This document shows, one piece after another, positions 34,729 to 47,014 of a stretch of 64,000 nt of DNA. The translations under genes and the position numbers were made by a program. This DNA is from Apostichopus japonicus (lineage: Eukaryota > Echinodermata > Holothuroidea > Aspidochirotida > Stichopodidae): the NCBI RefSeq assembly GCF_037975245.1, contig NC_092564.1:10704484-10768483 (forward strand). The letters are read 5' to 3'. The notes under the pieces were generated by a model. The model worked only from the letters and a program-made list of their open reading frames with translations, was not told where the DNA came from and searched no databases. Positions within the stretch are counted from its first letter, which is position 1. Each line of letters starts with the position of its first letter.

Positions 34729-36102
34729 GTGGAGACAAATGTATCGAAAAAAAGTTCAGAACAAAAGTGCAGTCAGTCGCGAAAGACGCCACTGAATAGG
34801 TCACTAGAAAATTGTTATATTTTAATGGGTAAAAGGAAAGATATGTTTGGTAGGCGTGCAACAACATTGAAGCCAGGTAACAGGTTCGGTTTTACAGCTC
34901 GTACAGCTGATGCCAACCGCACTGGTGACATGCCTACCCCTTCTGATGTGGCACCTATTCCTCTTGCAAACTTAGATATGAAGAATTTGTGGGACTTGGC
35001 TCAAAGGTTGTGTTTGGATGCATTCTCTGAAGATACAAAGGTACTGTAAGCTCTTGCCCATCTACAAAGGTTTAAACCAAGAAGCAAACCTGGCAAGAAT
35101 CCCACAGAACTAAACATTGCACGGCTTGCATCAGATGTAGATCAGTTCAAGTGCAGCTCATAGATTGCTCAGCAGCATCTCTCTTCCCAGTCCCGCTGTC
35201 AGAACACTACAAAAGTCAGCCAACCAGTTTGGACCTGCAATAGAAGAAATGAATGAAAATGATATGTCAGAAAAGGGGTGTATAAAGAAGACACTGCAAC
35301 TGCATGGCCTCTCAAAAGACTCTCCAATTTTTGCAGAATATGATCGTCAATATCATACCTGTCTGCGTAATGCAAAAAGTAAGACTCCATTTGTTCGTGC
35401 AAGCCAATACAGAGATGTAATTGTTGAGAATGTCACCATGGATAAATTTAATTTTGATTACAATCACAGTAACAACTGTAACTTAATTGGTGAAATGAAT
35501 AGAAGAAGGGGTTACAAGTTGCAATTTCCAGGCAATGAGGGCTGTTCAGTAAAGATGCCAATGTCAAAGATGAACAGAATGGTGGAAAGATTTGTGCATC
35601 CATATTACTTACTGGTAAGAACCCACTAAAGGAGAAGTGCCTAACAACTGATGCTGATGGCAAGGCATGTAAAGGGTTCACTGGTACAATGGCTGCAGCT
35701 ACTCATTTTGAAACAGAGAACCATATGCTGTTAGACCAAGTTCACCTACTCAAGTCACTCCGCAGGGCACTGGCTAAAGCAGTACTCTCCTCTGATATGT
35801 TACCTGCACAAACTGTGACTAGGAAGCACTTGATACAAAAGTGCATTGCAGAGGACTTGACCTGCCTTGTACTGGCAGAGGTGACTACTTGCAGGAATTA
35901 AAGCCCTCAAATACGACCACTGCAAAGTTGTGAAGGCTTTATCAACATGTTAAGACTGCCTTGCAAAGTGCTACATTGGAAATCATTCACATTGCCCAAA
36001 GCATTCATTTGTATGCAAGAGGGGCAGGAAGTACACATTTCCATTCATGCCAAATGCTACAAAGAGATCTCTGCTAATATCCCACACTGACAGCACACAA
36101 CT
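34729..36102 (+). pseudogene. DDE-type transposase-like gene, 5' part
   Basis: Frames shift but one protein can be followed. The N-terminus at about 34,828 is MGKRKDMFGRRATTLKPGN. The middle part (35,165-35,610) has GPAIEEMNENDM, FAEYDRQYHTCLRNAKSKTP and YRDVIVENVTMDKFNFDYN. The region at 35,620-35,901 has LTTDADGKACKGF and LLDQVHLLKSLRRALAKAVL. The part to 36,102 has DCLAKCY, HSHCPKHSFVCKRGRKYTF and ISHTD. The TTDADG aspartate and the C/H cluster fit a DDE-type transposase family common in marine invertebrates; Kolobok-like (TTAA) or Mutator-like was not resolved. It is interrupted at 36,102 by a TA-flanked element and resumes at 40,247. Further fragments lie at 41.5 and 46.5 kb. Confidence 0.6.
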
Positions 36103-36103
36103 A

Positions 36104-39100
36104 CAGTACTGATTTCGCTTAACTCCCGTTGAAAAAAAATCAACGATCGATAAAAAAAGTTGAAAATCGATAAAAAAAGTTGAAAATCGATAAAAAACAA
36201 ATAATTTCATTAAGATTTAGACTACTGCGGGCACGGTTGTCAACGTAGTTTCAACGAAACTTCCACGAAAGTTATCGGGATCAACAACGGCAAAGGCAAT
36301 TCTAGACATATCAAAGTTGTGACCTACGTTGAATCCTTAGTGTAACTACAGCCGTTTTCAGACTATACCAGAAGTGGCCGAGGAATATTACAAACGTTGC
36401 AAAAGTTTGATTGTATATAAGACAGAGTAAGTTCTGTACTAGGTGTTTGAAAAATTATTTGGCTAGGATAATAAAAACTGGTCTTGGTCGATCGTAACAA
36501 GTACTTAAGTTATAGGCTAGTATTAAACTAAGATAAGTTTAAGTAACTCACCAATGAACGCAGCTTCAGAAAAACAAGAAATAAAAAAAAAATTTACACA
36601 ATGAAACAGTCGTAGCTGGATATCAAAGAGAATTTTTTTTCCAATAAATTCCTGTGTTACTTGACGTACTACAGTACCGTTTACCGCACTCACTTTCAAA
36701 CCAAAAAATCTCCCCCCGGCTTCAATGCACACAAAATAAAAAACATCCTGTTACTTTCCCCCTAACCCAGCTACTGTAAGTTGCCCGCGAATGCAGATGG
36801 ACTGCCCTGGTAATTAAGGTCGCAGCCTGGGTCTGGGCCACCTACAGTATGCTGCTTACATGTGCATTCCCTACCCTGGATATCCCCAGCGACCAAACAT
36901 TTTTGAGAGGCCTAGTCCAATCATAAACCTGGCTTTGTCAAATTCACGCCTACCATCTGTTAATTAGCATAGTATTTATCTTCGTGGGGGGTTTAGCATT
37001 GCAGAACCTTAAGCTGGCTTACTCTAGAAGCAAACATTATTTTGCCCCTACTGTTCATAATGGAATGGATGTTACCTGTAACTAAGTTAATTGAAAACCA
37101 AATATTCATTCATATATATATATATATAAGTAGAACAATCCAGCAGGGATAGCAAGTTTATCTTGAGTAAACCAATCAGAAGTTGTGCTTTTAATAAAAC
37201 TTGAAAACACCTGGCCAGCAAAAGAGTTGCAAACAATTGTTTCCATGACTACTAAGAAAATAAAGCAGTGGCTTGGGCCCAAGTTGGGGAGAAACCTGTG
37301 GAAAATGAATATATTTTCATTGCTTATTTGAGTATTGTATATTGGGAAGAGCTGATCGAGCATTACTGGGGAGGGCTTTCAACTGGCCTGACGGCATGTA
37401 AATTTAATTTAATGAGAAGGGGGTTTTTATGGGTCTCCCGGTATGCGTCACATGAGAAGTAAATGTTTTGTTTTTCGATTTTATCATCATTTTTCAAGTG
37501 GAACAGCTCATAAAATCATATCAATCAAATATCCTTCCTAAGTTTTACTAATCAGGAATGTTTGACAAGGCATGCAATGCATCGTTCGAAAATGTAATTT
37601 TAAACTAGAATTGAAAATGAACGACATAAAACAATATCTGTGAAGCGTGTGGAGCACAACTTTGAATATTCGTTGTGAAAGAAAACATAATGAACAATGT
37701 TTACTGCGTAAATAAATGTTGCGGAACTGGTATAGAGAAATTACGTACTGCAGCTAACATCAGAGAAGCTCATAAATGACACAGGTGGATAGAGCGCATC
37801 AAAATTCGGTTTAGGAAATCCCTACACAGCTGACAAAAGTCGATATCTCCTTCCGTTTTCGAGTTATAGGCGATTTTGTGTTTTTGCGATATGGTTTTCA
37901 GTATATTTTCATTCAATAAAGTCGTTTTTTTTTGTGTGTTATAAGGGTGTGACCTAACAGATATTTCACTAACCATTTAACCGTATAACCTGCCGGTAGG
38001 TTAAACTTTTAAACGCTGTTTCCCGATTGCGGCTTTTTCGACGTAATGTCACTCAACTTTTAATGAAAATAGGACATTATGAGTACAATAATTAAGGGGT
38101 TTTTTTTCTCAAAAAAGTAGCAATTCAGGCAACAAGACAACGATCAATGTATGTTAATTACTAATTAGGCCCAATAATAATGCGAACATTACGTGTAATA
38201 ATTGATGAAAAGAATAACACACCTGATCAGTATATCGTGGTCTTCAGAAGTTCAGATCACTGAATTTATATAACTTAACATCGTAACATCGTAACTTTTG
38301 AAGAAAAAAAACAATATATTTGTCTATCTATCACAAGATTTTAAACAAAAACTTGCCTAACTTAGCAAACTTACCCACCTTTCCTGCTTACTCATTAAAA
38401 GTCATGTTTAGAAAACAAATTACGCACGCACGTGTTTTGCGATGGGTTGTAGCAGCCTCCGATTTCATTTTCTTTCTCTTGTGTCACATACATGATACAG
38501 TACTTTACATTTGATACAAAAGTTTCAACAACAGCTTCCCAAAATTGATGTTGCAATAGGTTAAATTTTAACCGCGCAGCGCAGTACCATTCATAATTTG
38601 CATATTACACCAAAATTTACACTCGGCGTCCCGATGGCAGAAGAATGTAACATCATGTTCAATGTGTTGTGTCGTTCCCATTGTGCCATGAACTTGGGCA
38701 AGTTCAAATGTCAATGACCTACTTATGTTCTATGACCAATGTCAGTGGGAATTATGTGTGTAAAAACTCAAATTTTTTCCATGTGTTATATATATATAGA
38801 AGTTTTACGTAAGCGGAGCGAATTTTGGGGCGGCTCGTTGATTGTGAGGAAGCACTTATCTAAGCATCAATATTTGTGAAAAATATCGTAAGGTTTATCA
38901 TTTTCATTCATTTTCTTTTATGTTTGCCGCAATCCGGCCCGCAATGCATGCACAGTATAATACCATGTGTGAAAAAATGGCTGTATACGTGCGGACCTGA
39001 GAGAGCCAACTGGCCGTGTTGTTAATGTTATTAAGATACTTTCTAGAACGACCATTTGCGTCTTTTGGCATCAACATATTTTCACATGGTATTTCACCAT

Positions 39101-40245
39101 GCCATTGATTGGTGTAAAGGGGTGATATATGTCGCAAATATAAACTGAGAAAACGAATTGACGACACTATCATGAGCTTGTGACTATAGTTATATTGAAC
39201 ACATTATTCATGCCTAAAACATCGTTTTTCTGTTTGTTATTGAAAGTTTGCAGTACATTACTCAGTTCTTTACATATTTTTAAATAATTTTCATGTTTAA
39301 AATGTATTTGATTTTTTTTTTTCAACTTTCCGTTTATACGGTTTGTGATTTTCTAAACGGATAGTGCATTTGCGGCCGGTTAAACAGTTAATCGTTTAAA
39401 CGGTCACACCCTTAGTGTGTTATCTTGTTCGGATATGATCCGAAATGAAAGTAATAACTGTTAAGTTTTTCCACTTCTGGTATAAAATTATTGCATCAAA
39501 GTTAACCTGATTAACATGTCTCATGCCAAATCTATATTAAACAAAATAGAAAAAAATAAAAAGAGAAAACGCATTTTTGAAAAATGGAAACGTTCTAGCA
39601 GAATGGGCGGGGCATCTTTATTTTGCTTCAAGTAACATGTTTTCGCTCGGAAACAAAGTTTCATACTTCAACTCTAATAAAAAACCAAATTTACATCTCT
39701 TAAGAATAACTATTTTCGCAATCTGCAAGTAAATCAAGTTTATTTATGTCCATTCATTGTTATTTTAATGGTTAAACAGCACTCCAACTTATCTGGAAGG
39801 GTGCCTCGTGGTACATAGCTTGTACTGCAACCTCCAAGATAGCCTGGCAAAGTTAAGACTTATGTCACTGTGTTTGGGGTTCAGTCAGAAAACGTCCCCC
39901 ATCAGTTTTACTACATGTTTCTTTGAGTGTTACTACTCATGCAAGCCTGAGAATGCTTTTGTAAATATTCTTGCTTTCAAACGACTGTACCAAAGTCTAA
40001 TTGATACTAATAAACGAAGTTACGCGTTTTCCGACGTTTCGCTTTACCACATATTGATCTTCTATTTCGTTTCAAAAAGAATTTCAATGCATCGTTGAAA
40101 ATTCCACGTAGGAAATGACTGAGATCACCAATCGTTAAAATTTGTGGAATTTCGATAAAAATCGGCAAATTTCGATAAAAAACGAAGAAATTTGTTTATT
40201 TTCCTTTTAACAAATTTCAACGGGAGTTCAGCGAAATCAGTACTG
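36104..40245. mobile_element. 4.1-kb TIR element with TA target duplication
   Basis: The left end reads CAGTACTGATTTCGCTTAAC, then TCCCGTTGAAA. The right end reverse-complemented is the same for about 31 bp with one mismatch (G for T). TA flanks both ends (36,102-36,103 and 40,246-40,247). Removing it joins two halves of the transposase-like gene, confirming insertion. GATAAAAAA-containing subterminal repeats lie inside both ends. TA duplication and CAGT ends suggest a Tc1/mariner-type mobiliser. No transposase frame was recognised inside, so it is probably non-autonomous. It has itself received a hAT-like element. Confidence 0.8.
37942..39414. mobile_element. Nested hAT-like element, 8-bp duplication
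   Basis: TIRs TAAGGGTGTGACC (37,942) and GGTCACACCCTTA (to 39,414) are perfect. An exact 8-bp target duplication GTGTGTTA flanks them (37,934-37,941 and 39,415-39,422). GGTTAAAC and TTTAAACG words follow each TIR. An 8-bp duplication is the hAT hallmark. The 1,473-bp interior has only short frames (38,320-38,514 plus; 38,904-39,173 minus) without a recognised transposase. Confidence 0.85.
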
Positions 40246-40246
40246 T

Positions 40247-40622
40247 AAATGAAATACCTGAGACACCCACCGGCAGCAAACGTTTATGGTCCACTCAGTT
40301 TCAGACTTCCACTCAAAAAGCAGAGGTAGTTAACAATGCTTTCAAGTTTCCAATCCAAAACATAGCACAAACATTTCACGCAACAGTCAGTACAGGGACC
40401 ACAAACATTACAAATAAAGGGCCTGAAGAGTCCATAGCCAGGAAGATGGAAGCTGCAGGATTAGAGGTGAGCTCAAATAGTCCATGTATTCAGACTCTGA
40501 AACAGATGCAAAGGAAACAACAGTATGATAGACTATATAAGAGAGACAGAGCATACAGAAGGAGGAGAGCACAACTCAGAGACAGAGAGAGTACAAGCTA
40601 CATGGTAGAACTAAAAACATAA
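40247..40622 (+). pseudogene. Transposase-like gene, 3' part
   Basis: It resumes the protein broken at 36,102: NEIPETPTGSKRLWSTQFQT, VVNNAFKFPIQNIAQTFHAT, then EESIARKMEAAGLEV, SPCIQTLKQMQRKQQYDRLY and a strongly basic end (RAYRRRRAQLRDRES) before TAA at 40,620. This 3' stretch is open over about 120 codons and is better kept than the middle of the gene. A TTAA-block copy follows directly. Confidence 0.6.
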
Positions 40623-40624
40623 AC

Positions 40625-40860
40625 CAGTCCAGTGATAGATGACATATCAAAAAAGATGTCTCCTGTTGCTTTTTGGCACTTTTTCTGAAGAAGCACACTT
40701 GGTGCGGATTGATATAGAAGCTAATAGGAGTATGCCAGCTTAAGTAACAGTTGACATTTCTAAAATCCACTTTAAACCTCTTTTTATGATAGTTTCAGAA
40801 GTAATGACCTATATAGTTTTTTATCCCTGTCTATTGTGTGAATCTTCATATGGTGTCTCA
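40625..40860. repeat. TTAA-block repeat family, copy 2 (right half)
   Basis: It matches the right half of the 33.57-kb block (TCTCCTGTTGCTTTTTGGCA, GGTGCGGATTGATATAGA) and ends GGAGTATGCCAGC|TTAA near 40,742. It lies just beyond the transposase stop codon, so it is a candidate 3' terminus of that element. Confidence 0.55.
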
Positions 40861-41720
40861 CACATGTTGTACAGTCTATATGAATAATACAGTACTGAAC
40901 TTTAAACAAGTGAGTTCCCAATGGTTGACATATTCCCTAGTGTGATTTGAAGTCATTCCATCAGCATGGCTGGCATCTACTGCATGTCTAAATTGTGCTT
41001 GGGTCCACAGAATGTGTTTTAAGCACAGTCCCTCAGTTGGTGCTACTTACCCCCTCTGGTGGAAACTTGACGCAAGTTGGCCTTCTTCCCTGTGAAAATG
41101 TGATCACTCCCTGTATCGAGTAAACTCTGGCCCTAAAATGAAAGAGAAAAGTTACTTGTTACTTTGGCATTGCTTTTCAAAGGTATTTTGTCAGATTTTG
41201 TTGCGAAAACTACTCAGGGGAGCTATGTACTAGCTGTGACCAGATCTAGAATGAGGGCGCTGTTCAAGCAACATTCCTAAATCGTTGTAGTAGATCATAT
41301 TGACTAGTTTCTCAGGCAGTGTAAGTCTTGTCTTGTATCATTCTATGTGCAGCTATTCAACTGCTTAGACTTCCAATAAATGCTTATAACCATTTAAGCA
41401 TTTGTATACAAACAAAGTAGTGAATAGGTCACTGGAATTTTGTTGAAATTTGAGGATAAAAAAACTGATTATTATTATGAAGAATGGGTACGGTCATGTA
41501 CCTCACAACTGATGCTGATGGCAAGGCATGTAATGGGTCCAGTAGAACAATGGCTGCAGCTTATCATTCTGATGTAGTACACCTAAACAGGTCTCTCTAC
41601 AGAGCACTGACTAAAGTAGTACTCTCCTCTGATATATGACGAAATCTACAGTAAACAGGTTAGTAAATTTGCAAGTCTTATTAAGGGCCTGTCACAGTGC
41701 TATGATGGCTCACAGAGACA
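40800..41720. repeat. Duplicated segment, copy 1 (paired with 45.85-46.87 kb)
   Basis: Long, nearly identical stretches are shared with 45,850-46,870, including GAATCTTCATATGGTGTCTC, CTAGTGTGAT-GAAGTCATTC and CTTACCCCCTCTGGTGGAAA. Near 41,500-41,640 it carries a transposase fragment (LTTDADGKAC..., GTATCATTCTATGTG upstream), and near 41,690 GGGCCTGTCACAGTGCTATGATGG. It is an internally deleted relative of the transposase-bearing element. Confidence 0.65.
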
Positions 41721-42195
41721 CAAGCAATGGATGTGACACCTCCACACATAGGCTGTTGTGGCATATGTGGGAGATGTGAAATGATTTGGTACTTAAAAAT
41801 TAATTTCTTTGCACAATACTTTGAAGAGCAGATGCTGGAATGTGGCTCTCTCTTAGCTGCCAGGGATAGCATTGTGCGGATAATGCCATATGCTGGTGCC
41901 CCTGGCATACTGATGGTGTAGGCACCTGTCCACATCCTGCATCCCTTTGTGTAACTTGCTGGGGCTGATGTATATTTTGCCACTTTTGCATTTATTTCAT
42001 CAGCCCATGCCATCCAATCTTAGTCTGACATTGTGAAGGTGTGAGCTTTCCAGTTACAAATGTGTTACTGTATACAGGCCTATCCTTATTCTGATTGCAG
42101 TCTGGGTCTCAATAAAACTGATTCTTACACCATATATATTACGTGTAATGTATGCATTTAAATTCTGACTGTCGCTTTTTGCTCTGCTAGGTACA
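41721..42195. other. No gene recognised
   Basis: Frames on both strands at 41,681-42,013 overlap one another and resemble no family. The cysteines in the plus frame (GCCGICGRC) are suggestive, but the frame is short. Confidence 0.35.
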
Positions 42196-43144
42196 CAGTA
42201 TTAGTGCTGATAGTCGACTCTTACTTTTGTAGTTGATTAATCGCATAGCTCTTCTCGCGATACTCGGTTACAGTTATGGCATCATCACTGTCATTTCTAC
42301 ATTGCAGAAATACAGTCAAACAAATCTTTCTCCATGGTGCACTGTCCGTATTTGTTCTTTCAAGTCTTAATGTGTGATGTCTAATTCATGTTAAAACATC
42401 TACCAAACAAAAACTGTCAACAAATTTCAATATTCAACATTTCTTAAAATCCTCCAAAGTAAATCAAAAACTTTGGAATGGATCTACAAGGCTACTACAA
42501 CTACTAGCACTAATGACAGCAAAAAAATGAATAGCTGCAACACCCTGTAGCGGTGTGATTATTACTATGCAAGAGTTTTGTGTAGAAGGACGTTCACCTT
42601 CTAGGCTAGGCTTTAGCCTAGCGTGATAGCACGCACATATTATGACACATTGAAATGAAACTTCACCGCAATCGACACACTCTATCAGACATATGATACA
42701 TGTGAACCACTGGCCAGAAACTGTAAACATGCATGTTTGAAGAAATTACAAATTCTATGGCAATCATTAAAGATTAATAAATTTGGGAATTTGCAATTAT
42801 GCGCAATGATGAAACATTGCTAGGACTAAATGTTGCACTGCAGAACAATCGTACTGTACTACTAACAAGTAAACGCATGAATCTAACCTGAACAGGTGCT
42901 TACTGATTTTTAACACAGCACAGTTCTAGTGTAGCATTGTAAGAACCTGTGTTTGCGATATTTGCTGACAAACTGCTTAAGTGTTGTTTTTGATAGGTTA
43001 GGCTATTTTTCAATAGCAGATTGTGTGTAGTGCTAGCTTTAGTCCAGTAATCGCAACTTAGGTTTTGAGAGTGATTAATCAAACTTCCAAAGTGTAATCG
43101 CGACTACTGGTGATTAATCGATCACGACTATCAGCACTACACTG
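42196..43144. mobile_element. TIR element, about 950 bp
   Basis: The left end CAGTATTAGTGCTGATAGTCG and the right end (reverse-complemented) CAGTGTAGTGCTGATAGTCG form a TIR of about 21 bp with small differences. GATTAATCG words follow inside both. No open frame of note. CAGT ends suggest a hAT- or mariner-type non-autonomous element. A target duplication was not identified. Confidence 0.55.
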
Positions 43145-43863
43145 TATAAAAGTAGACTACTTACCAGATGTACAACTTCAGTTCCTCAGGTTTTACTTGT
43201 TCTATAGCTTAACATTGAAATTAGTGGCTCCTTATACCATCCGTTACTGTACTACTACACATTTCAATAACACACAGATCAAAACAACAGACACAGGTAG
43301 TACAGTGGTCTCTACAGGCCATGAACATGTTCTTCCAGTCTAATTATTACTTCGTCAGTGCATTTTGGGGCACATGGTGTACCAATGGGTTGTTACTTCC
43401 GTGTCAATCTCGTGCCACATTGCGAAATTTTGGTGATTTTTCACAAAATTTGCCCCCAAATCACTCAAGCGTAAAATGATGAGACGTTTTTGTCATATTC
43501 TGTGATTACATATCATAACCAATACCCCTTTAGGTATACTTAAGGCTCATAGAGTCTAAAATGGCAATTTTCAAATTTTTACTTATTATGGCCACGACAT
43601 GAAAATTTCAACATCCTGTATTTTTGGGATCCATCTAAGCATGTTCTCTAGAACATATATCAACAATTCTGCCAGTTAAAAACTTGATTTTTCCCTTCCA
43701 AAATTTTTTTCGTAATCTCATGACCTAATGTGACAGCATTTTAGGAACACGCTTTGCTCTCGCTGTTTCCTCCGAACATCATACCTACACCGACAAGTGT
43801 ACATAAATACACAAAACAATCACTAACAAGTCAGCGCGAAATCAAATCTAAATTTCCCGTGGA
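43145..43863. other. No gene recognised
   Basis: The plus frame at 43,110-43,343 has no domain. The remainder is AT-rich. Confidence 0.4.
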
Positions 43864-44151
43864 ATGTCAGATTTAGAACCAAATGTGGCAACCGAAGTTC
43901 AAAGTGATAGTGGTTCTTCACCAGGCAGTGAAATTGTACTAGAAATAGAGTGCCCTTTCTAATATTCGAAGCAGAGAGTGAAGGCGATGATCATGCCAAT
44001 ATTGAACCAAATGTTGAGGGTGGACCTGAGGTGTTACTGTTAGGATATAGAACCGTATCAGTTCGAGCCTGTCAAATGAGCCGAAATTGAAGCTCCACAA
44101 CATATCGAAGAAGAAACCTGTTCGGAACTATTGCAAGGAGCATACAACGTG
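43864..44151 (+). pseudogene. P2X7-like-domain protein, first exon
   Basis: From ATG 43,864 it reads MSDLEPNVATEVQSDSGS, then EIVLEIECPF. After a frameshift near 43,961 it reads LIFEAESEGDDHANIEP, and after another near 44,045 DIEPYQFEPVK, a TGA (44,077) and AEIEAPQHIEEE. An acidic N-terminus followed by I-PYQFEP is typical of proteins carrying the zinc-binding P2X7-like domain, which are multicopy in invertebrates. The exon ends at a good donor GTAAGA (44,152). Two frameshifts and a stop mark it as a pseudogene. Confidence 0.6.
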
Positions 44152-44640
44152 GTAAGAATTTAGTAATGAAGCAAACAAAATCCAGTCCATTTTGTGCATG
44201 TGTGGTTGGAATTCGCGGAACTGCCTTAACCATATTGTGAGTTGTGTTACTGTGACTTACAACCATAGAATCCTTACAACCCATATGTACTGTGTGTTGG
44301 CTATGTATTCATACATGTACAGTATGGTGCGTAGTACTACTAGTAGTAGTAGTGTTGGTTGCATACTGAAAGTTTGGCTCGGGACGTAAGCTGCATTATG
44401 CAGCCATGTTAGGTAGGCATATGTGTCATTTTATACTCATTATTACTAGGCTAGTACTTAGGCCTGGAGTTTTGCAAATCAATTGTCTGAATAAAAGAAT
44501 GTTTCATGAAATATGGAAGGTGTAAATTCACAACAAATGTAACCATAACTGTACATTGTATCACTGCTTGTTATTGTGGACATCATGGGCCAACATTAAT
44601 ACATTTTGAACTTTCAACATTTTTTTTTAGGCAGTACAGT

Positions 44641-44807
44641 ACAGATAAATAGCCTACGGTCAACAGGTTCAAAGGTGCTGGGGGTTCCTAGCAAGACACG
44701 TCAGGGTTGTGCTACCATCATGTGCAGTCCAAAGAATCAGAAGTGAGTTTCCAGCCAATGGTCATTACACTGGATTCAAGATGCCAGGAGAAAACTCAAT
44801 TGTATAG
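44641..44807 (+). pseudogene. P2X7-like-domain protein, C-terminal exon
   Basis: A T-rich tract and TTAG acceptor near 44,630 precede IAYGQQVQRCWGFLARHVR, then VVLPSCAVQRIRSEFP and GHYTGF, ending at TAG 44,805. The W-G-L--H-RVVLPSCAV-IR--FP pattern is the conserved C-terminal block of P2X7-like (ballast-type) domains. A TAA at 44,646 interrupts the first codons. The middle part of the domain with the CxxC zinc ligands was not found between 44.15 and 44.63 kb, so the gene is also internally deleted or highly decayed. Confidence 0.65.
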
Positions 44808-45439
44808 GAAGCCTTGGTTGAGAAATCCCTCACCTTTTCTATTCTACGATTGTGTTGGATTATCAGTCCTTCAGGGTTCCCTCAGTGTTGATATACTAAA
44901 ATTCAAGACTTTTAATTAAGGATGAAATGGTTATTTTCCAGATCCAACATCAACAATGAAAGAAAAGGCATGCTTTGAAGCATTTGGACACATGTATTGG
45001 CGTGACCGTGATGTCATATAATATGTGCATCAGTGAACAGGCATTGACCTTTTTAGGAGCATTTACCTCCCAGACATGTTGGCTTTGTACCTTTAATCTG
45101 GAAGCCAAAATATCCATATCTCCAATGATATTTGACAGAAAGTTATAATAAAGACCAATGGAGGCAGCAGAACTCTTGAATGTTTAGACTTTGTTTCTTC
45201 AGCAGCAGGTGGTTTGTTTTACAATCTTTCTCCAGAAACTCAGCAGTACACCCTGTTAATGGTCTTTGATTGTTTTAATGTGTGTGATGCTGTGTTTCCA
45301 GTTGCGTGTCAGTGTTGTATGTGTCGTCGAGCGTGGGTAACATTCACAGGTATGCATGTGAGTTGCGTCGTGCAGTATTTCTTGGTTTAAATTACCCTTT
45401 ATTCTATTTGCTTTTGGTTTATTCTAATTAATTTATCAC
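44808..45439. other. No gene recognised
   Basis: AT-rich. A possible remnant near 44,957-45,025 (EKACFEAFGHMYWRDRD) belongs to no family I can name. Confidence 0.35.
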
Positions 45440-45890
45440 ATTCATTTGAACCTCAAGTTTCTTTATCATGACTGTGCAGACTTTTTGTTTGCTATGAGAG
45501 CTTGAAATTTTCCTCACTTGTAAACAAACCTCTTTACTCAGCAGTAAACAATGTTCATATGCTGCTCCAGGGAGGCCTAAAGTGGTCTAAACTTGCCTCA
45601 ACTGACCCAATCTTTGTACCACTTGTACATCCATTCATACTCCATAACAGCCAAACCAAGAAAACCAGATCCTAATTGATAAGATAAAAAAAAAGATGTT
45701 CTCCTGTTGCTCTTTGGAACTTTTCCTGAAGGAGAACACTTGTGCAGGTTGATATAGATGCTAATAGGAGTATTCCACCTTAAGTAATAGCTGAGATATT
45801 TAAACTCCACATTAAACCTCATTTTTATGATAGTTTGAGAAGTTGTGACTTACATCATTTCTGTGTATCTCTGTCTATTGGGTGAATCTT
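45440..45890. repeat. TTAA-block repeat family, copy 3
   Basis: It matches the 33.57-kb block from TTTGTTTGCTATGAGAG through CTCCAGGGAGGCCTAAAG and ends GGAGTATTCCACC|TTAAG near 45,784. About 140 bp at the left end of the family are missing. The duplicated 45.85-46.87-kb segment follows. Confidence 0.6.
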
Positions 45891-46870
45891 CATATGGTGT
45901 CTCACACATGTTGTACAGTCTATATGAATAATACAGTACTGAACTTTAAACAAGTGAGAGCCCAATGATTGACATATTCCCTAGTGTGATAAGAAGTCAT
46001 TCTATCAGCATGACAGGCATTTACTGAATGTCTAAATTGTTCTTGGGTCCACACAATGTGTTTTAAGCACAGTCCCTCAAGTTGGTGCTACTTACCCCCT
46101 CTGGTGGAAACTTGGTTGGCCTTCTTCCCTCTGAAAATTTTATCACTCCCAGCATCCAGTAAGCATGCGCCCTTAGCTGTGGCTCTAAAGTGAAAGAGAA
46201 AAAGTTACTTGTTACTTTGGCACTGCTTTTCAAAGGTATTTTGTCAGATTTTGGCGCAAAAAATACTCAGGAGAGCTATTAGCTGTGACCAGATCTAGAA
46301 TGAGGGCGCTGTTCAAACAACAGTCCAAACTAGTGGTAGTCCATCATATTGACTAGTTTCTCGGTGTAAGTCTTGTCTTGTATCATTCTATGTGCAGCTA
46401 TTCAACTGCTTAGACTTCCAATAAATGCTTACAAACAAAACTAGTGAATAGGTCACTGGAAAATTGGTATATTTTAAGGATAAAAACTGATTAGTATTTA
46501 GAAGAATGGGTAGAAGGAAAGGCATGTTTGATAGGCATGCAACGACCTTCAAGCCAGGTAACAGGTTTGGCTTTACTGCTTGAACAGCTGCTGAAGCTGA
46601 TGCCAATTGCACTGGTGATATTCCTAGCTCTTCTGATACAGATATGGCAACTAATTCCTCTTGCAAACCTGCTTATAGAAGGCTCGACAAGGAAGAGTAT
46701 GAGAGAGTAATTAACCCAGCAGATAAAAGACATGAGATATTTTCAACTCAATCACAACAAACCATGTTTGCATAATCTACAGGAAACAGGTTAGTTAATT
46801 TGCAAGCCCTATTAAGGGCCTATCACAGTGCTATGATGGCTCACTAGAGAGACAAGCAATGGATGTGGGG
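45850..46870. repeat. Duplicated segment, copy 2, with transposase fragment
   Basis: It is colinear with 40.8-41.72 kb. At 46,506 it encodes MGRRKGMFDRHATTFKPGN then a TGA, the same N-terminus as the 34.8-kb transposase-like gene, followed by SCKPAYRRLDKEEYERVI (about 46,660). It is therefore a remnant of another copy of the transposase-bearing element. Confidence 0.65.
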
Positions 46871-47014
46871 ATGACCTTATAGGTCTTTCTGATATGGAAG
46901 AATTTGTAGGACTTGATTAAAGGTTGTGTTTGGAATCACTATGTAGCTACAAGAGTGAACTCTTGTCCATCTAAGAAGCTTAATAAAACAGTAACAAACC
47001 TGGCAAGAATCCTT

